Part shown: positions 13,104 through 22,300 of the stretch, piece after piece | Layout: the number at the start of each line of letters is the position of its first letter | Position numbering within the stretch: position 1 is the first letter of the stretch | Assembly (NCBI RefSeq): GCF_932526225.1 | Contig: NC_064039.1 | Span: 8,493,459 to 8,557,458 of the forward strand | Length of the DNA stretch: 64,000 nt | Origin: Nematostella vectensis | Taxonomy: Eukaryota > Cnidaria > Anthozoa > Actiniaria > Edwardsiidae | Direction of reading: 5' to 3' | Translations under genes and position numbers: made by a program | Notes under the pieces: model-generated | What the model saw: the letters and a program-made list of their open reading frames with translations, nothing else | What the model was told of the DNA's origin: nothing | Databases searched by the model: none

Positions 13104-13350
13104 CCTATCCGGAGAATATTGTCGCTTGATGGATTTTCGGCGCATTGTTCGGTGGTTCTAAAGCGAGCTTCAAAATAAACACGAGTCCGATCTGATTTGC
13201 ATTTTTGCAATATCGTCTTCGGACCGAGAGCAAGAGCGTAGCGCTGTACATTTATCAAACGACACGGGTATTTTACGGACGGCAATCCGGTAGCCACGGC
13301 ACGATCTCACTCACGGAGCGCGCAGCATAAACCCGCGCGTAGCGAGAAGC

Positions 13351-16300
13351 ATGTCGACAGCAGAGGAACTCAGGCAGCAAGAGTCGCAACTGAAAAATCA
13401 GGTATGAACGGCAAAGCAAACATACCTCAGCTTACTCTAAGAGATTTTTTGTAGGATGCCCCATGCACGATTTACTCATTCAGACCATTACTATGCATAG
13501 GAATTCCACTCGCTGCTAATGCGGCATTGCTTTAGTTATTTAAATTTCCCGTGAAGAAGCCCGTCGACCCCTATTGACAGGCTAACCCTCAGTAAATCTG
13601 TGGATATCTTAAGCTGAAACTAAAAAAAATTCCAGGCTCTTTTACACGGAATTTTTACCACGAATTCCAGCGGCTCGATTCCTTCAATTATAAACTCGCG
13701 TGTATTGACCGTGTGTTTTCACCGAGTGCGTCTTTGTCACTCATACATGACAATGTCGGCGAACTATACTAATAGAAAATTACTTAAATGGACTTTAATT
13801 TGCCGGGGAAATGGGCGCTGCGTTCGCCCGTGATATGTTCTGTGCGGCCGACTTGACAGAGAGAAGCTTCTGCGTACGGCTGACAGACATTGCTTGCATT
13901 ATATGAGCAACTAGGTCTGAACAGGGTATCACATTTCATAAGGGTTTCGCCCGGAAAGGGATATCTGCTTGCTCGTATGCAGCTTAGGCTAGATCAATAG
14001 ACTCACAGTCTCTCCATGAAGTGCAAAGACGGTGCACTGTAAAGCCTAGATTAACTGAACATTAATGCAAAACATTGCTAACAATTTATGTATTGCTCAA
14101 AGTCCGAGCTCATAAGACAAATACCCCATACATCACGGTACACAAACTCCATACAACCTTGGATTAAGAGATTTACAGTTCAGGTTTAAATAAACTACTG
14201 TTTGGACAATCTGTCGGTGGTGGAGAGCATTATAACCAAACTAATTTAGCTAAGTTCATGCACTCTAGGGTATTCGACAGTAATTAAGACCGGTATTGTA
14301 CCGTAAAGTGCGGAGCGCCGACCCGTGGAATAGATAAGTAATGGGATAGGGGAGTCATTTTACTACATTTATTGCTACCTATTATCTTTTTTAGTACATC
14401 TTTCATTGAAACCAGTACATTGCTCACATGCAAGTCAACCAGGCGACCTTGCCAAACTCTTAGCTGATCGCTGTATTAGCAAGGACAGCAATTTGATATA
14501 AAAAACACTCCACACAGACTACACAGCTTCGACAAACGCACTGTTCTATCGGGTTTTAGATGGTATATAATAGACAGGGCCTATATTTTATGCAGTTTTA
14601 ACTCATGTACAGGGCTTTTCAGTTCAGCAAAGAAAACGATTTGACCTCTGAAAAATGCAAACACACTCGTCAAACAGCAACAGTTCTACCCGGTTTGAAA
14701 TGTTACCACTACTCAGAGCTTATCTTATATATGTATGTAGTTTAAACTTCAGGAGAGCTCATAATTCCTTGAATTAGTTTCTTTGTATTAGAGATAGTCA
14801 CTGCAGGCTAACACTGCAAACAAGCTGTTATTTCTATTGTTCAGGGAAGCTTTATCATGCACCCTTTTGCTTATTCAATTAGGAAATATTTCTTAAATTC
14901 CAAAAACATCTAGCACATAGGGGGAGAGGGAAAAATTCATGTGCAAATCCCAAGGCTAGTTTAACCTCTCGAGCACCCAGCCACTTCAATGCCTTTTATA
15001 GATGGGTGCAAGACGTTCTGGGCACCGTTTAAAAGTGATTTCACCCTTTTTGACACGCTGGAGTGCGAACAAAAGCAATCCCCGAGAACCGATCTGTGCA
15101 CCAATTTGAAGACCATTCAGTCGGAACGCCGAAAACAACTGCAAAATTGCCGAGAAAGTAATTTTAACTTTCCCAGTTTTTTCAATGCACGCCATTCACT
15201 TGGTTTGCCTGATATTTGTGATAATAATGCTTAGCTATGATCATTTTTAAATGATTTTCCGGTATTGTTCAAATGTTCAAAACCCTCTTCAAACTCCCAG
15301 GTCCCTAGCAAATGAGCTTTCTCGTCAAAATATCTTGACCTAGTTTGACCTGCTTTTAAAGAGAAAAGAATATTTGCGCCGCGCTAGTTCGTTAACACTC
15401 AATTACCACCTTTAACTACTTCATGAATGTAGGAATTATAGCGGGCGCTACGCACAAAAACTATTCATGTGCATTTCACCACAGGCAGCCCAAGGCTACT
15501 CTCAGTGGTTTATAAAGGAATATATGGGGGAATTTATATGTTAGCGAAAAAATACTTTATCGTAAAAAATAAAACTTTAGACCATGTAATATTGTGTTTG
15601 AGTCTTCTTTTATTTCAATTTTGCCGATAGAATGTCAGTAGAGCGAGTTTGAAGCCCGCCAAGAATTGTGTTTCTCTCTCTGTACAGACAGTAGCCTTGG
15701 GCTGCCTGTGATTTCATTGGCTGATTAAATTTTCACCGGTGGCCGGTGGTATGTGACGTTCTTATTAGAGAAGGTGATAGCCTTTTGACTCCAATATGTT
15801 TGCCTAAGCAATAACAATTGTATTTTTAAAACATGAGACTGGAACCTGTCCCAATTTGGCTGAACTTGCAGAGAACAAAGAGTAATAAAAACCTGGTCTT
15901 ATGTTTCGTTTTAATCTAAACAAAATTTATTAAAAAAGCATTTTATTAAAATGAACTATTTTTCAATAAAAAATATATTAAAACATATCGTCTCAATATC
16001 CCATGAAATTTAAAAGTAATTGTTACCGAAGCAGCGCGCATGCGTGAAAGCCGCTGAATTATTATGACGAAGTGCGCACTTCCCCTACGTGCGTACTTTT
16101 GGCACTTTTGGCCACCGACCTATGTTTTCTCTAGAAAGATTGAGAACATAAAAACAGATTAGCTTGTCATTGTAAGAATTTCTCACATTTCTCACGCTTC
16201 GTGAAGCTCTCGAGTTTGTTCGTAAACTAGCGCAAACTCAAGGAAACAGCCACTTAAGATAATACTAGATAATACTAAAACACAACGCTATGTTATCCGG

Positions 16301-19300
16301 CTTTAGCCTGGTTCTCACGTGCAACAATGCTGTGAGCCACTTTATAATCTGGATTAGTAGTAGTCCCCACATTGTATAAAGTAGCCTCGAGCTTCTAAAG
16401 TAGTAGAATCGAGCTTTTCGAACCACAGTCGATGTCATCGTTCTAGAGGAAATTTATTTCAACTTATAAACATTTCTAGCTCAGTAATTATTTTTCTTAC
16501 CCGTATTTAGATATTTTTTTTTCTGTCATGTATATGGCTATCACTTCTTACCCGTATTTAGATTATTTATAATTAAAACAATATTTATAGAAGTAATGTT
16601 TTTTACCAGTTCCAGCAGGCCTGTGCGTATATCTACTTTATTGAACAACCTTAATGGCTAAATCTCAACGCAGGTGTTGTTACGATATATCAACGACTGG
16701 TTTTGTTGCCATCATAGAATTGGTTGAGTCATCCCTGGCAGTAAACGATTTGTTGAGTACAGAAAACACCCGCGTATAACAAGATTAAGAACATATAGTC
16801 TGAAATTTGGCAATTTAATCAGCCAGTTTGGGAAGAATAGGTTCATATTTGAAAAATCACTCAAATGTTTTGTCAAAATTCAGATTTATGGCTGATTAGA
16901 AGAGAGAAAAGATGCCTTTGAAAATATTAAGTGCATTGTATACTGTAGTTAAATACAACATGGGCTTAATATGTTGTACTCAGCATTGTTTGTCAAGTCA
17001 GAGTCAAGTCAGCAGACATTCTTACAAGTGACTATTTTTTGTTTTACACTGTAATCAACACTGTAAATGAAAAAATAAGAACCAATTAAGATCTTAAACA
17101 GCCTGATTTTTTAAAAGGTACACCGATTTATAAGAACCTATTCAGCCTGATCTTGAAAATTCCAGGTTCTTATACGCAGGTGTTTACTGTAGTGGTTTCC
17201 TTCATTTAACAGCTTTTTTTATTAATTGGATAGAAGGACGTCATAATACGGACAAGTACTAGTATTTCATCTAATATTCGCCCTCATGTGCCATTTAACA
17301 GTTTTTTTTTCATTAATTGATCGCAACCACGGGAAAGGTTGTTTTACTTGTTGAATAGTAGGACGTCATACGGCAGTATTTCATCAAAAATTCGCCTTCA
17401 TGTGCATGTCAGGTTAAACACCTGTGGAATTCAGCGCACATTGACTTGCGACTTAAGAACCGTGAGGGCACTTGAAAGATGACTCGCAGATTGAATCCGC
17501 AAAACGCACGAAAACACGACATGTCTACAAACACTGGGTAGCTAGTCAAGGACTATGAGGAATACTTTGATAGAAAAGGTGTTAACTTATTATGTTATTC
17601 ATTCAGGAGAATATGGTATTTTGTCCTGTTAAGAAAGCTTTACTTAAAAAATGAATCACAAATTTGTGGGAGTATTTAGGGTTTTAACATCTCGACCTAC
17701 TGTAAGTGTTGCAAGTCGGCATCGCGCGTCTAGCGAGCATCGGTAAGGTAGTCTAGAATATGGTTATAGCCGTACGTGGCCGCCTTATCTCTCACATCAA
17801 CACTCCGTATTTGGGGATGCCTTACTTGAGAAAATCGAGCATAACATAATTATCTTCAACCACAGGAAGCCCCATTAGAAAAAAAAGGCACTACTGAGTG
17901 GGGGAGTGAAGGGCTTAGAGAAAGAATGTTTGGTGTGTATGGTGACGCATGGTTGTTTGAGGGCGTTAGTCGAATACATGTCACTTAGTAGGAGGAGAAA
18001 AAAGAAGAGTTCGTAAAGAGAGAATGAAAGAACTAATAGAGATTGGGACCAAAAAAAGTGATTATTACCGCATTTAGAATGTGTGTCGGTTGAATGAAAG
18101 TTCAGACAGAAAATAATGAAGTTTGCGCTCCAAAATAAACACCACATGGCTGGAATGCTATCATAATCAACTAACTCAGCTGAATTGTCTTTTAACATGA
18201 TGAAATATTGGTTAAAATCTATGCTTGAAACTGACTTTTTTTTGCAGTTGGAGCAAACCCGAAACATCGACGAGAGACGAAAAATCCGAGCCGAACTCCG
18301 AGCGATTAAAGCAAAGAAGGACGCACTCGGCGACGACAATGGCCAAGCCAAGCAAGCAACCGTGTCGAGCAAGGTTGTTATGACTATGAACAAACGGTCT
18401 GAGGACTTTGAAAACAAAAGTAAACTGATAGCCAACTCCGAGCAAATCCAGATAAATCTACCTGTTAACCAACAGGGAGAACCCCATAACAATAACACTC
18501 GCACGACATTCAAGTTCGAGATGAGTTCTAACAAGTTTGAGTCAGGACGACGAACGAATTATTCTAATGGTCCCGCGGTAGAGGAGAAGCGCCCGAGGAA
18601 AAACCAAGATGTTAACAATAACCAGGATGCGGGGAAAGAGAACAGCGGCAAACCCATGCGCATGAGTCGACGCGCATCCTTAGCCGAGCTGTTCAAGATT
18701 GAAGAGGATGCGAGTAAGGCACGCAAAGGTGTCACGGCGGTAGCTGCCGCTCCCAAGCCAGAGGCCGGTAGGAGGGCGGTGTCGGCCCAGCCGGTAGGAC
18801 ACCTTGCTCCCCCAGGGGAGGACAAGACCAAGCAGGACCTGATCCAGGTAAGATTAAAGAGTGTCGATCAGCAACCCCTTGTTTGTTATTGTTTTCATTT
18901 GAAATAGCAACGTTATATTGGCAAGAAAACTTGAAAGCGGAAAAATTACTATCTACGATTAAACGCAGTCTATTAAGGTCGTTAGCGCGTTAATCAACAG
19001 ATCATAAACAGAGGGCGTTATCAATTTTAAACTTCGCACAGAACCGCCAATGTTTATGCGATTGCTCTAGATTTTATTACCAAAGATGACCCAATGTATG
19101 GAAAGTGCACACATTTAAAAATTGTATATGTATTAACACACAATAATGAGTAGCACATAAAAAAACATGTTTTGCCGGCGGGTATTCTTTTATTACAAGT
19201 GTCCAGAACAATATTTTAGGCATGATACTAAACTGGTCAATTGTAGTAAAACTGTACCGGCCTTGTTAAAATGAAGCACAGAGTTTTTTTTGCAACTTAA

Positions 19301-22300
19301 AGAAAGCGCACGTTGATACGCACGAGCTCTTATGGTTTTGTGTTGTAAACAGTTCAGGCTTGACCCTCGTCTTTGCTCCCCCTGACTGATGTGTGCATTT
19401 CCAACACGCTCTCGATTTGCATACCGCTGTGTGGCGTGAAATTGACAACCCCCGCCACCACGAAAACACAACCCGAGATTGTCCCTCACTATAAAAAATT
19501 CCCCTGCCCCAACAAAGCGCTTCTATTTAGTCGAGTCGATCATAAAAAGTTATCTAAAGGACCGAATTTTATCATTGACAAATATCTCTAAAATTCCATG
19601 GTTGATTGTTGAAATATTGCGGAAAATGTGTTTTATCAGTTTTGCGGAAAAATGTTCTAAAATGGTAGTGTTATTCAAAATGTTACAACTTTCTTTATAT
19701 TGAACATAGCGACACCAAATTTGACATGAGTTATTGTACACAATTGGCGGTTGTACGTGTTATTACGTGTTAATACAAATACAATTTTTAAATGTGGTAA
19801 CTCTCCATACATTGGGTCGTCTTTGGTAAAAAATCTAGAGCTATCGCATAAACATTGACGGTTCTGTGCGAAGTTTAAAATTGATAACGCCCTCTGTTTG
19901 TGATCTGTTGATTAACGCGCGAGCGACCTCAATCTGATTATTTTCTCGGAATTCGGGCAGTCTGACGATAGACCTGATTATTTTCTTAGAATTTGGGCAG
20001 TCTATAGATAGACCTGATTATTTTCTTAGAATATGGGCCGTCTAACGATCCACTTGATTGTTTTCCTAGAATTTGGGCAGTCTAACGATCGAACCGATTA
20101 TTTTCTTAGAATTTGGGCCGTCTACGTCAGCGTCGTCGGTCGATTCGTGAGATTCAGAACAGAGACGAGCTGGAAGGGCTGATGTACGTGAAGCAAGGAG
20201 ATGCGGTCAAACTGGTCAGCACCACCGAGGGTGAGGAACAGGCGAAAGAGCAACGGCGCATGCGCAGAAACTCCCGCAAAGAGGAGATGATGAAGGTACG
20301 CAAGCTTTCGATGCTCGTGACTTCAGGCTTGCGTGACAAATGGAGTATTTACCGTGTCTCATAATGATAATAATGATGATGATGATGTGATGATGATGGT
20401 GATGATGATGATAATATTTTTATTAAATTCATAGAGCACTAAACTTTGTCTACATATTAACGTGACTCGTCATTGTCCAAATGTGTTTAATCTGTTTGTT
20501 TTTGAATTTTACCTCCTATTGTTATTATTTTGCAAGTAAATTTGCGTTTTTCGTGGTGTATTTTTAGAATTTAGCCTAACAAACTCTGTTCCTACCGCCC
20601 TTGGGTGTTGTTGTTGTCGGCGGATGTTTTGTTTATTATTTATACTTGCTCCCTATAATCGACTTTTGTAGGTGCAGTTCTTCTATTTACCTGTAACATA
20701 GTTTTTAATCTAATTTATTTATTTCTAAGCATTTTTATTAATATTGTTGTAGTACAGTTGTCGTAGGCTAGATAATGTAAAGGTAGAATATGTAAACCCT
20801 GGTAAAATAAAGTTTATTGTATTGCATTGTAACAGGTCGAAGAGAAAAATGAAGTCGAGACGCCGCTTTCGCCAGTGAAAGAAGAAAGTCCTTCTACGAA
20901 CAAAACTTTTGGTTATCAAACCGCCCCTGCCGCTCAGAGGTTTGGTGCGCCTAGGGCAGAACCCCCTATAGGGCGTGGCCGGTTCGAGTCTCATGCACCC
21001 CAACAGGCGCCACCCTCCAGGTTTGCAGGAGGAGGAAGACCACAGCCGAAATCCTTTTTACCCAATAAGAATGAGGTAGGTGTTTTAATTCGAGGTTCCG
21101 CTATAAAGGAGAAAGCTCCTCCAAACCCCAGGTTCAAGAACAATCAGTTATCAATCAGCCGTCATTGAGTAAGCATGTCAGACAATTGCTTTGAGCGCTA
21201 AATTCATATTTCATATTCTACGCCAAATAAAATAACATTCCTAGACTTAAAATGTATCCTTTTATTGTAAAATAATGTTATACCAAGTTGTGTGCGCTCT
21301 AAAATACGAGTGTTTTTATCACAGCGCAAGAATAATTTATGCAAATGCGCTAGATATGGATCTCCCAAAATTTAAAATTTTGCACCGAAACATAAGTTGA
21401 CAGCAAATCACTAATTCATCAATATCTTGATAGTGTTCTGATTATTATAATTAAAAATTCGAGCCCGGGGGTGGGAGGAGCTTTCTCCCATTCAAAGAGG
21501 AACCTCGTGTTTAAGTCTAATAGATGATTATTGTTAAAATTTATGTATTCTTTCGAACAAACGGAAAAAACTGCGTAAAGTATTTTTTTTCTTAATTAAA
21601 GACCTCAGTCGCTTGTGATTAAAGTTCTAAATGAGATAGGAAGGCATGGAATTTTACAGAGAAAGCTCCTCCCACCCCCGGGCTCAAATTTGCAATTATA
21701 ATCAGAACACTGCCACGCTAGCAGTCACAAATTATAAGCCTCCTGTAAAATAATCTCTGAGCCTCAGTCGGCTGGAATAAATCTATTTTTGCAGGGATAA
21801 CAAGACAGTTGTGTTAAGAGATTGATAAACTAATAATTTACTGTCCATTCACGTTTTCGGTCCATAACGCATCTGCAAAAATTATTCTCGCGCTGATGAA
21901 AATTATCGTATTTTAGAACGCAAGTAGCTTGGTATAGCACTCAGAGCAATGGTCCTGACAAGTTGACGCATTGACGGCTGATTGATAACTGATTGTTCTT
22001 GAGCCCGGGGGAGGGAGGAGCTTTTCCTTTTTAGTTGAACCTCGTGTTTGAAAATAACGGTATAATGCCCTAGTGTAAGAAACAAAGAATATGACCTGTT
22101 GGCCTGACTGGGACGATCGTTTCGTTTCAGGAAATGGAGCCGCCAAAGAAGCTCGGCTCTGTTGCTGATCGAATGGCCTATTTCAGACAGCAGGCTGCCA
22201 AGGAGCAAAAGGCAGCATCAACTTCTATGCCTGTTAAGAAAGTTCCCGCCCCCGTTTCTCCTGCACAACCCACCCCTCCCTCCCCTGGCCCGACTTCGCC

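Larger units (their letters stand above)
13402..18247 (+). other. Smoothelin-like 1 intron 1 (4.8 kb)
   Basis: The donor CAG|GTATGA follows the 17-codon first exon; the acceptor is TTTTTTTTGCAG. It contains a 231-bp MITE (15480-15710), a Tc1/mariner-like MITE (16760-17189) and a degenerate direct repeat of roughly 100 bp at about 17200-17410 (shared words GGACGTCATA, GTATTTCATC, TTCGCC, CATGTGC). No other gene was recognised inside it. Confidence 0.75.

Noticed and set aside
14989-15234. 81-codon ORF in smoothelin-like 1 intron 1
   Set aside because: No recognised motif, no suitable splice phase to neighbours, and a competing antisense ORF of similar size.
17875-18534. 219-codon minus-strand ORF
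   Set aside because: Antisense of smoothelin-like 1 exon 2 and intron sequence. Low-complexity Leu/Ser/Phe content and no motif.
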